From the NCBI GenBank assembly GCA_037953625.1, contig CM075655.1, positions 74,737,501-74,801,500 on the forward strand: DNA of 64,000 nt, written 5' to 3'. Positions 47,942-58,467 of this stretch are shown piece by piece. The translations under genes and the position numbers were made by a program. Source of the DNA: Crotalaria pallida (taxonomy: Eukaryota; Streptophyta; Magnoliopsida; Fabales; Fabaceae). Position 1 is the stretch's first letter. Each line of letters starts with the position of its first letter. The notes beneath the pieces are model-generated. The model ran no database searches and had not been told where the DNA came from. It worked only from the letters and a program-made list of their open reading frames with translations.

Positions 47942-48603
47942 CTAAAATCGGAGAGCCAATTCCCTTGTAGCAATCTTGAAAACCTGCTCAGGAGGTTGAT
48001 GTAAATGCTGGAATGTCTTTCTGTTTCTTTCACACCAAGTATGATAAATAGCTGCTGCCATAAAAGCCGAATGCAGTCGAAAAACCAGTTTCTGTTTTGC
48101 TCTAAATCGAAGCCAATTTGACCAATTCCTGAATCTGTAATGTAAAGGATTAACACACATCCAATTATCCAGCAATTCCAGTAACCGTTTGCTCCAGTGG
48201 CATTCAAAGAATAAATGATCTCTAGATTCCAATTGAGAGCTACACAGAGAACAAAGAGTAGAGTTCAACTGGCAAAACCTGCTGATCCTATCCTTTGTTT
48301 TAAGTCTGTCCTGAATAGCCATCCAAAAATGAAGCAATGCTTCTGAACTGAAGCTGAATTCCAGACCTGTCTGTACAAATTAAATTTGACTTGAGGTCCA
48401 AGCAAGCACGTGTATCCAGATTTTATGCTATAAACACCATCTGAGTTATGCGTCCATCTCCCATTCCTGAAACTAGACATAAGTTGATCCCTTACTTTGA
48501 GAATTTGCCTGAAATGGCATCCATGATCCAGATGAGGATGAATAAGCCAAATACTTGTATCTTTCAGATAAATAGAATTTATCCATTTAACCCAAAGGAC
48601 ATC
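47942..48603 (-). pseudogene. LINE A zf-RVT (reverse-transcriptase zinc-binding) region
   Basis: Two overlapping frames carry it. The upstream one has GRWTHNSDGVYSIKSGYTCL and QKHCFIFGWLFRTDLK. The downstream one has HFWMAIQDRLKTKDRISRFC, then CSLCSSQLESRDHLFFEC, a Cx2C...Hx4C zinc pattern. A frameshift near 48300 separates them. The upstream part is cut at 48603 by a foldback insertion. Confidence 0.85.
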
Positions 48604-49051
48604 GATCATTAGTCCTCAAACCCAATTTTTATCCTCCAAACCTCACTTTTATCAATAATACCAAAACTACCCTTCTTTAAACCCCACACCCCACATACCA
48701 AAACCCCCTTTCTCACGTTCTTCTTCTTCCTTCTTCACATTCCCTTCTTCCTCACCATTCAACTCCCACAGTAGCGTAAAAAGAAAAAAAATAAAAGACA
48801 TGAATTTTACCTTCAACATACAAGTATGGAACGTTCATTGGTACTCCTTTTGAACGTGAAGGAGAAAAAACAAACTTGTCTTTTTGGAGTTTTTTTTAGT
48901 GAAGGAGGTTTGATGGTAGAAGAAGAAAGAGAGGTTTGTGAGATGGTAAAGGGATGAGGTTTGGGGTTTTGGTTTTTGGGTTTGTTTTAATAATAAAGGG
49001 CAACTTCTCATTTGTTTGGGGGATAAAAAGGGAGTTTGAGGACTAATGACC
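48604..49051. mobile_element. Foldback element in LINE A, 9-bp target duplication
   Basis: It is 448 bp. The left arm begins GATCATTAGTCCTCAAACCC and the revcomp of the right arm GGTCATTAGTCCTCAAACTC. The next bases, TTTTTATCC and YCCAAAC, also pair. Perfect 9-bp flanks aaggacatc are at 48595-48603 and 49052-49060. Removal restores the LINE frame. The short minus frame inside is not a gene. A Mutator-like non-autonomous element is likely. Confidence 0.85.
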
Positions 49052-49130
49052 AAGGACATCAGCTTTATTGGCAATATGCCAAAGCTGTTTACCCAAAGCT
49101 GCTTGATTCCATAGGAATGTACTCTTGAAA

Positions 49131-49666
49131 GGCTAAACTACTCATTTGGTCCCTTACCATATTTTTTTATTTCAATTTGGTCCCTTACCTTGATTTGGTG
49201 TCAATTTGGTCCCTTACATTTCAAATCGTTAACACCGTTAGTTTTCTTTGTTGATTTGAAATCGTCTTCCTTCTACTCGGTACTAGTGAATAACTAAGCT
49301 CCAACTCACGTTTTTGTTTCTTCAGTTTGTGCCCTAATTGAGCAAACGTTTCACTCCAAAAGGCTGTGAATGAATTTCTAAAACACTCTCCCTCCTTCCC
49401 TTGAGAAGAAGGTGAAAGGTAGGCTCCAAAACGACAACGTTTTGGGCCACAAATTATGTGGACACAGAGAAGGACACATATTCACAGTCGCGTGTATAAT
49501 TAATGGCCATATAGGATTAAAATTGGCAGAGTTAATAGCAACTGACGGTTAGGACTAATGGTGTTAATGATTTGAAAGAAAAGGGACCAAATTGACACCA
49601 AATAAAGGTAAGGGACCAAATTAAAATAAAAAAAATAAGGTAAGGGACCAAATGAGCAGTTTAGCC
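49131..49666. mobile_element. Mutator-like foldback element in LINE A
   Basis: It is 536 bp. The left arm begins GGCTAAACTACTCATTTGGT and the revcomp of the right arm GGCTAAACTGCTCATTTGGT. The paired arms run about 120 bp and contain repeated TTTGGTCCCTTACC words. Flanks ctcttgaaa (49122-49130) and ttcttgaaa (49667-49675) match at 8 of 9. It lies only 79 bp from the previous element, in the same LINE. Confidence 0.87.
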
Positions 49667-50760
49667 TTCTTGAAATTAAGCCCCCCGAATCTCTTCTCTT
49701 TACAAATCTGAACCCAACTAACAGGTGCTGCATTTTTAGAGTCCCAAAGAAACTGTCTACAAATTCTATCAACTTCCCTAAGCACACCCTTAGGTATAGT
49801 GAAAATTGAGGCCCGGTAAGTATGAAGAGTCAATAGGACAGAATTGATCAAAACACATTTACCTTGATATGAAAGATTTTTGGTCTGCCAGGTCTTTAGT
49901 CTTTTTGTCACTTTATCAACCAAAGAGTGGCAAGTAGCAATAGACCACTTTCTAGCTGACAAAGGAATGCCTACGTATCTAAAAGGAAAGCTGCCAACAT
50001 TGAAGCCAGTGCATATGAGAATCTGCTCCTTATTACAATCCTTGATACCAGCCATAAAAACCTGAGACTTGTCCTTACTAGCATACATGCCTGAATTCAT
50101 AGAAAACTCCTGTAAAGCATCCATTAGGACTCTCACACTCTTTGGATGACCCTTACAAAAGAGCATTAGATCATCAGCAAATGCCAAGCTGACTAATCTC
50201 AATTCTTTACACAGAGAATGGAACCTAAACTCAGTATTATAAGTTGAAGCCTGTAGTCTTCTGGTTAGGACCTCCATTGCAATCACAAAGATCAGGGGAG
50301 ATATTGGATCTCCTTGCCTTATGCCACTGTCATTCCTGAAAGTAGAGGATTTCTGGCCATTCACCACTATGTTAAAGGACACTGTTGAAATGCACACCAT
50401 TATCCAACGAATAAATTTTTCAGGGAAGTTCATAGCAGTCAACATATTCTCAATAAAACTCCAGTTAAGAGTATCACAAGCCTTCATTAAATCAATTTTC
50501 ATTAAGCACCTTGCAGAGGCATTTTTCTTGCTATAAAGCCTCAACAAATCCTGAGAGATCAAGATATTGTGAACAATGCTCCTTCCCTCTACAAATGCTG
50601 TCTGGTTACTGCTAATAATTGAAGGGAGGACTTTCTTCAATCTCAAGGATAATAGTTTGGAAATACATTTGTATAATGTATTACAGCATGCTATTGGCCT
50701 ATAGTCTCTAGTGTGTAACGGATTCTCATTCTTAGGGATCAGAACTAGAGAGGTAGCATT
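49667..50760 (-). pseudogene. LINE A reverse transcriptase
   Basis: The frame at 49621-50646 reads LPSIISSNQTAFVEGRSIVH, MKIDLMKACDTLNWSFIENM (catalytic Asp), SGIRQGDPISPLIFVIAMEV and LAFADDLMLF, with the paired active-site aspartates near residue 160. KTWQTKNLSYQGKCVLINSV and EKRFGGLNFKKA follow. Upstream, 50647-50760 still encodes the entry block (LVLIPKNENP, DYRPIACCNTLYK) but is cut off by a TAG at 50761. The frame end at 49667 is the foldback insertion. Confidence 0.92.
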
Positions 50761-51684
50761 CTAGGATTTCAAAAGTTTACCTGATCGAAAGAATTCCTCA
50801 ATGGCTTCACAACAATAATCACCAACCACTTCCCAGGCAGCCTGAAAGAATCTAGCACCAAAACCATCAGGTCCTGGTGATTTATCCTTATCAATAGACC
50901 ATAGGCACTGCTTGATCTCATCCCTGCTGAAAGGCTTAAGAAGACCAAGTTGATCATTGGCATTTAAAACCTTACCATGATTCCTGATCACCTCAGTCAT
51001 ACTCCATATTGTATGCTTCCTCTGAAACAACTGTTTATAATAATGCACAAAAGTCTCCATGATACCCTTCTGCTCCTCAACCATTGAACCATCTTCATCT
51101 CTGATCCTCAAAATTCTATTTCTATATTGTCTGTGCTTGATAGAGCTGTGAAAGAAGCTAGTATTTTGATCCCCATCTCTAAGCCAACTTTCTTTAGACT
51201 TCTGCCTCAAAAAAGAAACAGCAACATTAAGAGTTTTCAGATAATCAGCATAAAGATCTTTTTCCTCCTTTTGAATAAACACATCCTGAGGGTTGCTTCT
51301 CAATCTGGTTTGCACCTCATCAAGGGCCTGTCTCATCTGTTTCTCCTTTATTCCTATATCAGAGAAATCCGTTCTGTTCAATTGTTTCAAAGGTTCTTTC
51401 AGCATCTTCAATTTAGCTCCTACTCTGTACATAGCATAGCCTAAAATGTCTACTTGCCAAACATCCTTCACTATGTCCAAGAAATAAGAAGCCTGAGTGC
51501 ACATATTTAGAAACTTGAAGCAACCAGATTTCTGACATGTCTGATAAGTTCCTTTAATAAGAGCAGGACAGTGGTCAGAAATGCCATTGTTCATAAAATA
51601 AGTTTCCAAAAATGGCCATGTTTGAATCCAATCAGTATTCACCATATTTCTGTCTAGCTTACAGAAAATTCTACCAGTTTCAAC
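50761..51684 (-). pseudogene. LINE A endonuclease end and pre-RT linker
   Basis: It contains GISDHCPALI, with the SDH triplet that closes the AP endonuclease fold. A helical linker, KSKESWLRDGDQNTSFFHSS and IDKDKSPGPDGFGARFFQAA follow, a standard LINE entry into reverse transcriptase. Stops at about 51686 and 50761 isolate it from its neighbours. Confidence 0.88.
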
Positions 51685-52254
51685 CTACCTATAATCCCAA
51701 GTATAAAAATTACCATATAATTTCATGTCTTGGAGACAACAGAAGTTAACACAGTCCCTTAATTCTTCAACAGTATCCCAATCTAATTGACTTCCTCCAA
51801 GTTTCTCATTAACATCAAGGCAACAGTTAAAGTCTCCTGATACCAGCCATGGTCCATGAACAGACATTTTAATATTCATCAGGTCAGACCATAATTCTCT
51901 TCTAGTCAACAAATCATTAATAGCATATACAAATGTTGCATAGAAAACAACCTGACTATTAATCAAAGTGAACAAACAGTGAATCATTTGGCTTGAAGTC
52001 TTCAGGATTTTCACAGAAAACATATCAGGCTTCCACAACACACAAATTCTCCCCACAGGATGATCCTCAATGTTGGAAGCATAACCCCATCCTGGTGCAA
52101 ACTTTGCAATTATGGCTTGATGAGTATTGGCTCTTAGTTTATTCTCTAAAGTTGCAACTACTCCTACATTATTTTCTCTGCAAAGAGTTTTTAACTCTCT
52201 TTGCTTTTGAGGGTTATTAAACCTTCTAATATTCCAAGTAAGGAGACTATCCAT
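51685..52254 (-). pseudogene. LINE A AP endonuclease
   Basis: It starts MDSLLTWNIRRFNNPQKQRE. VGVVATLENKL carries the catalytic Glu, WLVSGDFNCCLDVNEKLGG the Asp/Asn pair, and LYGNFYTWDYR precedes the stop. In LINEs this enzyme nicks the target DNA to prime reverse transcription. The start ATG at 52254 overlaps the end of ORF1 (52247), a usual arrangement. Confidence 0.9.
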
Positions 52255-53184
52255 TGGCCAAAGAGGCCTGACCCTTCTGCACCATACCTTTCACCTGATT
52301 CTGCTCATGCCTAATCTGTGCCTTACTTCTGGTTCTAATAGGTGTCCAAGGCTGCTCCTCATTACACCCTTCCTGCTGAATATTTGCAACAGTAGAATCT
52401 AGTACAACATTAGGTTTTGAAGTAATATCTCCATCAGGGCTAGTTTCTCCTATAGCATTAGAAACCTTTTCTCCAACAATAGTATCAACAGTTTGAGTAG
52501 CATCAACATTGATACCATCATTATTTGACTTAGCTACTGCATCCTTCACTGCAACCACATCATCAGCCCTTAAAGCTTCATCAATTTTTTAATGTCCTTC
52601 CTTGTAGGCCTTTTCTTTTCTACCCACTCTTTTTTGACTTGTTTCCTACAAGTTTTAGAGTCATGGACATAATTAGAACAATTAGCACACAACACCGGTT
52701 TCCACTCATAAACAACCCTTTGAGTTACAATGTTCCCCTTACCATCCTAAAAAAAAATCTCATCGGGCAATACTGTTGGATCAACCTCAATCAGCACAAG
52801 TGCAAAATTGAATCGGTTTCGTTCCTTGGTCACCTGGTCCACCATAATTGGTGTCCCTATCAAACTTGCTATTTTACTTAAGGCAGATTGCCTCCAAAAT
52901 TTCAAGTTTAGATTAGGCAACTGAATCCAAACAAGAAAACGATCTAAGTGAGACTTTGTAACCGATCCTCCATTCCAAGGTGCCAGAATCAAAGGCTTCC
53001 TATCAAAATGATAGATCCCAATTTCAAGGACAACATTTCTTGCTTCTTCAGTAGAAAATCTCACAATCATGGTACCATCATGATTCATAAGAATCTTAGC
53101 TATACCATGTTGGCCCCATATCTTCTTAATATAACCACTCATGACTGAATATGGTGGTTTCGTTCCCAATACATAACAAACCAA
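52247..53184 (-). pseudogene. LINE A ORF1: DUF4283 domain, zinc knuckle and tail
   Basis: The part at 52747-53184 has SVMSGYIKKIWGQHGIAKIL, GIYHFDRKPLILAPWNG and FLVWIQLPNLNLKFWRQSAL, the DUF4283 domain of plant LINE ORF1. After a stop in a T-rich run near 52747, a CCHC knuckle (CANCSNYVHDSKTC) is readable near 52646-52689. The tail at 52247-52558 ends with EEQPWTPIRTRSKAQIRHEQ. It is an RNA-binding chaperone-type protein by family. Confidence 0.85.
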
Positions 53185-53193
53185 TGCATTCTT

Positions 53194-53682
53194 CTAGTAA
53201 ATCATTTCACTTTCTACATCTTCAACCTCAATTTTGCCTAAAGCCATGCCGTCTCTGAGTTCAGGTTTCACAAAGTTAAGCTTATCACCAGCATTCCTCA
53301 GTTTTGAAATATCAAAATTATCCCACACCGAAGGTTGTTTGACAACAGCAGGAGGCTGTTTTTCAATCGTTTCTCCCTGCTTATCCTTATTCATATCAGA
53401 ATCCTTGACAACAACATTGTTCTCATTGTTAACAGTCTCCGTCATAGTCTTGCCCTTAACCCTTTCGTGAAGCAGATCAAGGCTTTTAAGAAGGGTTTTA
53501 GCTTTCTTGGGCGTCAAGTTATCAATAACCTCTAAATCCTCATCATCAAGATGAGGAAAATCCAACCTTATGTGATCACCATCATCATTCGCTTGCTTAC
53601 CAGGAGTTTTCTTCGCAGAGGACGAGGGTGTTTTCGGCGGCCTTCCCCTCTTCCTCACCATGGGTGGCTGGGCTGACGGCAC
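53194..53682 (-). pseudogene. LINE A ORF1 N-terminal part
   Basis: This is a 162-residue frame from ATG 53682. It has a basic AT-hook-like MVRKRGRPPKTPSSSAKKTP, then LTPKKAKTLLKSLDLLHERV. It ends with ELRDGMALGKIEVEDVESEM, which leads into DUF4283. One stop separates it from 53184. It sets the 5' end of the LINE. Confidence 0.82.
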
Positions 53683-53715
53683 AAGGTACCGTGAAGAAAG
53701 AGAGAGAAGAGAGAA

Positions 53716-55474
53716 AAGTCAACCCTAGTCAAGTCTTATCAATTTGATCATGAACCATTATTTTAAGGCTTTTTCTTTGATGATTCTCTCTTGCCTTTTT
53801 CCACTCAAATTCTCTCTTGAAGTTCTTAAGATAACCACAATTTGAATGCAATACCATGAATGCTAACAGATAATAGCAACTAGAACGATGACTCAATGAC
53901 ACTAAAAAGGAGTTTAAGAGACTCAAACTATCTTGAACAAACAAAATGAAGTAGGTTTGGCCAAGGCAAAAAAAAACTATAGTTATAACAACTCAAAATT
54001 ATTTTACACAAAAATTAAAAGACTCTATGTGTGCATTACAACAATAACTCAATAGAAAATTCCTTCTCTTGATCAAAGCTTTATGATCAAATTTCAAAGC
54101 CAAGGTGCTTTGATGTTTGGTATTCGACCTTTCATTTTTTTAACTTTTGATTTCTAACCTAATTTTTGCAATAGTAACAGTGTTTACAAATAGTTTAGAG
54201 AACCAACTAGTTATAACATTGAATTCCGAAATAAAATTTATGAACACTTCACTTGTATGGTAACCATAATTTCACTATAAATTCAAGCAGTTGCTAATGT
54301 TAATTTTCCCATAATAACAAATAGGAAGGTGTCTAATCCCTTAACACTTCAACAACCAAGTTGTTTACAAAGTCAAACTATGATTCACATAAAGGCTTGT
54401 TACTATTTGGCCATATGATAATTTTTTCCTTGTTCCTTTTTTTTTATATTTATTGCACGTTTGCTCTTTTTCTTTTTGCCCAACTTTTGCAATACCAAAC
54501 AACAATTGAAATAACACAAAGAGAATTTTAATTTGGCAATTGAAATTGATAATAACATGAAGGAAATTTGTGTACCTTTGAGGAACAGAGTCTCAGCTTA
54601 GGGTTGAGCTCTGATATCAACTGATGTGATCCTTCATGGCAAGAGGAAGACTTGAATTGATCGTCCCATTTCTTGTTCATCAAAGGTCCTCCATTATATC
54701 CTTTGGATATGGAAGCTGAGTTCAATAAGGTCTTATAACAATGACACACACATAATGGGAAAAAGGGGACAACCTCTAAGTGACTCAAGTAAACAAAAAC
54801 TAAATTATATTAATACTCTTAAGACTCAAGAGACCACGATTTTGGCCTTGATAAAAACTCCCACGTTTAAACAAAAACAAGAACACCAAAGTGTGCTGCA
54901 AACCAAAAAGAAAAGAAAAGATAAATAAGGAAGAATGTGGATAGGTGGAAGGGGCCACGCACCAAGTGGTGATATGCCTCTTGAATCACCACAAGAGCAC
55001 TAGCACTCTTGATAAGATTCGGGGTGGTTCACCTAAGAACCTAAGGAGAATCACTCTCCTACAACATGAAATTGTTATAACATCTAACTTGTCATTCGAT
55101 GGTAAATTCAAGTACAATATATAGGAGTTGGTGTCTATGAGTTTTGTCTCTTTAATGGCACCATAAATCATGAAACTGTAACCCCAACCCATTATTACAT
55201 CATTTTCCACTTAAAAAATGCATTATGGGTACAATTAATTAAAAGTAATAAAATTCCACCAATAAATTTGTGAGAAGCACAAAATTATTCGAATAAAAGT
55301 TTCCCCCAACAAGTCTTTAAGACTTTGGTGATGAATTCATTATGGTAGTTGTAATAGCTTTCATTTCTTGGAAACTCTTCCACTTAAGCCCAATGGTAGT
55401 TGCATCCATACTCTCATGATTGTACTCCCAAGTTGTATCCTTGATGATGATGATTAATGTTTTTATGAGGAGGT
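53716..55474. other. Mostly unrecognised AT-rich stretch with possible LTR-element remains
   Basis: No credible coding frame is present. A minus-strand primer-site-like sequence lies at 54608-54620. Right of it the sequence (gcaagaggaagacttgaa, and later caagagcactagcactcttg with inverted arms near 54993) could be LTR remnant. Neither end nor a target copy could be found. Confidence 0.4.
54608..54620 (-). other. Possible tRNA-iMet primer-binding site remnant
   Basis: Minus-strand TTGATATCAGAGC differs by one base from the usual initiator-Met primer site. It follows ATCACATCAG, a possible LTR end at 54622. Confidence 0.35.
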
Positions 55475-55846
55475 TATAAACCTTGAAAGAAAGTGGCTTT
55501 GCACGGAATGTCATAAGTGCCATTTTATAAGTCCCTCTTTAGTGCAATTATTCACCACTTCCTCAACTTAATGGATTATTCATCATTGTCATTATCTCTT
55601 CACAATTTTGTGCTCGTCACGGTCACCTACTTTATGGCATTTATTTATTAAGTACTAGTATCCTTCCTTAGCGTAACTGTCATCCAATAAGATACTTTGT
55701 AGGGCAGTCCTTTAAATTCACACTTTGTAGGGCAGTCCTTTAAATTCACAGGAGTTCCTCAATTTGCATGTTTTCCCACCATCTTTAGCTCCAATGCCTT
55801 TTAAGTTCTTGTTTTCACAATGATGAAATATTAGGATTCCATCACT
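55475..55846. repeat. Dispersed repeat, copy 2
   Basis: It is collinear with 38150-38490. It has an extra 28-bp tandem duplication at 55693-55748. Confidence 0.8.
55693..55748. repeat. 28-bp tandem duplication
   Basis: The unit actttgtagggcagtcc...ttaaattca is repeated head to tail, 55693-55720 and 55721-55748, with one difference in the first base. Copy 1 of the dispersed repeat has only a single unit. Confidence 0.92.
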
Positions 55847-56330
55847 AAACCACTTGTGTGCTACGTACAGTCCTCCCCTTCTGGTTTAGGAGATTTGCTT
55901 CACTAGAAAAAATGAATTGTTCTTTATAATCATTTTTTCCACCTAGTTCCACCACTTAGAACGAAGTTTCTGTAATTGATCCCTCACTGATAGACTAGGA
56001 TTTCCTAAGGCACTATTTCTAAAAGAAGATACCTCACTCCTCAAAAGAGATGAAATCTTCAAAGAATATTTTCAATTGCAAAATTATTTTTGGTAATCGA
56101 TTATTATAAGCTGGTAATTAAAAAATATCCATTACTGATTTTGAAATTAATTACCAAAATTCAGGTGTATATGTAATTGCATTTTCCCATTAGTGTAATT
56201 GATCACCTCTTCAAAAAATTGTCCAATTGCACTTTTAAATCAAAATAAATGTTAACACGTTACAAATATGATTACCTTTTAATCGATATGTGATTGATCT
56301 TATCCTAAACACCTAATAAAATTTTTTTTA
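55847..56330. other. Unrecognised AT-rich stretch
   Basis: No frame is present. One exact TAATCGATTA is at 56094, with decayed look-alikes after it (gtaattaa, gtaattgcat, gtaattgatcac). This may be a very old Copia LTR remnant. Confidence 0.4.
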
Positions 56331-56339
56331 TAGGCAATG

Positions 56340-56475
56340 TATTATTTGAATTTTTTTTACGGGGATAGGGGAAGGGGATTTAAATCCACCAAATGGTGGC
56401 GCCCACGATCGAACCTGGTACTTCCAACTCCCAAGCCTTAAGACATGGTACATGACCATGTGGGATACACCCACT
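56340..56475 (-). mobile_element. Possible tRNA-derived SINE
   Basis: The minus strand has a box-B-like GGTTCGATCGTGGG preceded by GCTTGGGAGTTGGAAGTACC. A weaker box-A-like TGGTCATGTACC lies about 35 bp further upstream. This is the spacing of an RNA polymerase III promoter in plant SINEs. The body is short and no clear tail or target copy was found. Confidence 0.4.
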
Positions 56476-56849
56476 TATCACCTAATAAAAACTTTTAATT
56501 CCCCATGCATCTTAGGAATTTCTATTCTTTAAATAAAATAAACTAATTAAAGCAGAAAAGTTCGAAGCATTTTTAGCACGGGTGGTCATTGATGCTTGAA
56601 CTTTGTTGTGTTGTTGTTGCACTAATTTATTTAAGGAAATTTCTAACATGCAACCTAAAATTGGATGGTTGCTATGCAACCTTTTAGTAAACTAATAAGA
56701 AGTTGACACCTAAGACATGTGTGTCATGTCTTTCCTTGAAGTAGTGATTTATAATTTTTACAATTTAGTCAAATATAAAAAGTAAATTAATTTAATTTAG
56801 TCATTTGTACGTATTAGCAAATTATAACATAGATTAAAACAGATATTTT
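56476..56849. other. AT-rich flank of LINE B
   Basis: No gene or element end is recognised here. The LINE B 5' end is not precisely defined. Confidence 0.4.
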
Positions 56850-57437
56850 GTTGAATTCAGGATAATGTTATAAGCTTTCCAAGGAAAACTATGAGTGAGA
56901 GAGAGCGAGAAGAGCTTTCTGAACAGGAAAAGGATCTGAGGGTGAGAAGTGTTAAAAAATTTAAGCCTGACGGTAATGCGTTACCTCCACCTGCCATGAG
57001 CAAGAATGCCTTGGGTGGGGAAGACCATGGTGTTTCTCAAAATGTTCGTACTCATCGTACGTACATGGACTCCCTAATGCAACAAGTTGGAGGCGAGGCG
57101 GAATGGGAAGTTCATCAAAGTGATGAGGAAGATCTTCCGGAGAACAAATGGTATAAGGATGAAGTTGATCATAATGTTGTCAAAGACTTTAATCCCTGCC
57201 CTGAAATTGTGGTTTCGAAGGAAGAATATGACGAGTGGTGCAAACCATGGAGGAATGCGTTGATCGTTCAGGTTTTGGGCAAGCGTGTTAATTTGCGAAT
57301 CCTTGAAAATAAACTCCAAAGGAATTGGCTGAAGGAAGGAGCAATAAGGATTGTGGAATTGCCAAGGGATTATTTTCTGGTGCTTTTTACGGCTGAGGCT
57401 GATTACAGACATGCACTATTCGAAGGACCCTGGAAAG

Positions 57438-58467
57438 TAGGGGTGTTCAGAACCGAACCGATCCATTGGATAACCGAAAAACCGATCCAAAAAACCGAAA
57501 TAAAAAAAAACCGAAAAAATGGACCAATTTGGATGAGATGATAGTAAAACCGACTGGTTCGGTTTGATTTTCGGTTCTTAGTTTCATAACCGGACCGAAC
57601 CGAACCGGACTGAACCGAACCGGACCGGACCTTGATGTGTCTTAGGCTCTTAGCGTGTCTGAAGCTGTATGGCAGGCCCAAGCCTAATTCCAACCCTAAT
57701 AGTAGTGCAACGCATAGCATCTTCCTCAGTTTCTCACTACTATCATTCCTCTTCAAGGCTGCCGCTCCTCCCTCTCTCACCATCGTCCATCAAGGCCGCC
57801 GCTCCCTTAAGGCCACGCTGCCTCCGGTTCTCTCTCCCTCCGCTGTCGCGCTCGCCGCTGTAGCTCGCGACCTCGCGTCGCAGAGGTTGGGTTCTCTCTC
57901 GCTCTTCCTTCGTCCTCCGCCTTCTCCTTCGTCTTCTCTTCCTTTGTCCAGACGTCCACAGCTTCGCCTCCTTCGTGGCTTCGTTGATCTCCCTCCTCCA
58001 CACGGCCACCGCCGCAGCCAGCCAGCCACCTCCTTCCTCGATCTGCTCTGATTCTCACTTTCATGTATGGCTTCGACGAACTGCAGGTTATTAGGTGCTC
58101 TATGACTGGGCCGTATTTAGCTTATGGTCTTCTGCAATTTGTATACTTGTTGTAGCTTATGGTCTTCTGCAAATTTGTATACTAGATATTTTTGATATTG
58201 AAAAGAAAAGGAATGAAATTTGTGTACTTGTTGTAGGCATAGCTTATGGTCTTCTGCAATTTTTATACCAGATATTTTTATATTGAAAAGAAAAGGAATG
58301 AACCGAACCGAGTCGAACCGAAACCGAATGAATTTTTTTGGATTGGATTGGATTGGATGTCTTAAGCTAAATCAACCGAACCGAACCGAACCGATGCTAA
58401 TTTTTATCTTTGGATCGGATGGTTTTTTTCACAAAAACCGAACCGAACCGATCCATGAACACCCCTA
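57438..58467. mobile_element. hAT-type non-autonomous element, 8-bp target duplication
   Basis: It is 1030 bp with ends TAGGGGTGTTCA and TGAACACCCCTA and a perfect 8-bp target copy ctggaaag (57430-57437 and 58468-58475). Removal restores LINE B ORF1 exactly. Subterminal zones on both sides are packed with aaccgaaccg words (57450-57635 and 58296-58460), as often seen at hAT ends where transposase binds. No transposase domain is present. Inside lie a GC-rich CT-biased segment (57640-58090) and a threefold repeat of agcttatggtcttctgcaa (from 58119, 58156 and 58241). Confidence 0.93.
57640..58090 (+). other. GC-rich segment inside the hAT element
   Basis: It is strikingly GC- and CT-richer than everything around it. 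An open frame (57632-58051 on plus) encodes Ser/Pro/Arg/Leu-rich sequence such as SLSLFLRPPPSPSSSLPLSR. A gcag|gttatt junction near 58085 could be a splice donor. It may be the 5' exon of a parental transposase gene or a captured host gene fragment. No domain is recognised. Confidence 0.4.

Larger units (their letters stand above)
47938..53715 (-). mobile_element. LINE A, L1-type non-LTR retrotransposon (broken)
   Basis: The minus-strand order is ORF1 (DUF4283, zinc knuckle), AP endonuclease, reverse transcriptase, then zf-RVT region. There is no RNase H. Two foldback elements interrupt it (48604-49051 and 49131-49666), plus several stops and frameshifts. The 5' end is near the GA-rich tract at about 53700. 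The 3' end is not clearly defined: no poly-A is visible where the sequence meets the gag fragment and the Athila-like insertion. Confidence 0.88.

Noticed and set aside
48835..49074. 79-residue minus frame
   Set aside because: It lies inside the foldback element and crosses its boundary. It is not part of the LINE.
56094..56103. Single TAATCGATTA as a regulatory site
   Set aside because: It is an isolated copy with only decayed neighbours. It is more likely an old LTR remnant.
57743..58064. Arg/Glu-rich minus-strand frames in the hAT interior
   Set aside because: They are antisense shadows of the GC-rich CT-biased segment.
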